Below, piece after piece: positions 63,961-64,000 of a DNA stretch of 64,000 nucleotides. The notes under the pieces were generated by a model. It was not told the origin of the DNA, ran no database searches, and saw only the letters and a program-made list of their open reading frames with translations. Both the position numbers and the translations under genes were made by a program. This DNA comes from Bordetella parapertussis (GTDB taxonomy: Bacteria; Pseudomonadota; Gammaproteobacteria; Burkholderiales; SG8-41): NCBI GenBank assembly GCA_945861275.1, contig CAMATZ010000025.1, forward strand, positions 20,180 through 84,179, given 5' to 3'. Position 1 is the first letter of the stretch, and every line of letters begins with the position of its first letter.

Positions 63961-64000
63961 AGGACCCTCGAAAAACATCGCCCTTCGCTCGCGAAGGGGT

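Overview
The window looks like one contiguous stretch of chromosome from a GC-rich (about 60 %) betaproteobacterium, probably an uncultured relative of Burkholderiales. The basis is the phaC-phaB-phaR polyhydroxybutyrate locus, five Bug-type tricarboxylate receptor genes, the bamD/rluD-pgeF and lolC-lolD arrangements, and a RecJ gene overlapping an ApgM/RpfE-like gene. I noticed no rRNA, tRNA, CRISPR array or prophage.

Layout. 1-11.5 kb: a coiled-coil/AsmA membrane protein (5' end outside the window), htpX, two alpha/beta hydrolases, a GGDEF protein, a DUF3025 gene, an LhgO-like oxidase, an SDR, srkA and corA. 11.5-21.4 kb: an unrecognised 367-aa gene, then Bug receptors and two gamma-glutamyltransferase-like genes, a VapBC-like pair and a class III cyclase-domain protein. 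21.6-30.6 kb: DUF599, a dUTPase-like gene, a gene interrupted by TGA exactly where a UGSC selenoprotein would have selenocysteine, its upstream partner, a Phd/Zeta-like pair, an SDR, a lipoprotein, relA and a MazEF-like pair. 30.7-45.2 kb is mostly housekeeping: comEC, DUF2062, alkA, a K+ channel, lolD/lolC, recJ, prfB with its programmed frameshift, lysS and an acetoacetyl-CoA synthetase. 45.2-46.4 kb holds a REP-associated tyrosine transposase (RAYT) beside a 103-bp palindromic tandem repeat. 46.4-60.6 kb: bamD, rluD, pgeF, a ZIP transporter, a CocE hydrolase, a Bug receptor, yefM-yoeB, phaC-phaB-phaR, rimO, DUF1232 and a DinG/YoaA-like helicase.

The last 3.4 kb is a decayed chromosomal integron: an integrase pseudogene (two frameshifts and a large internal deletion), an attI-like core, and at least three cassettes (an FMN split-barrel protein, a frameshifted Bug receptor, an unknown beta-rich protein) with recognisable attC sites.

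Two signals cut across the annotation. One is a dispersed motif, TAANNNNYTGTTTTTA, mostly at gene boundaries. The other is a set of palindromic intergenic repeats. Four toxin-antitoxin modules within 35 kb, the RAYT and the integron mark this as a mosaic of housekeeping blocks and small mobile or selfish elements. Functional calls rest on motifs read by eye; no database search was run.
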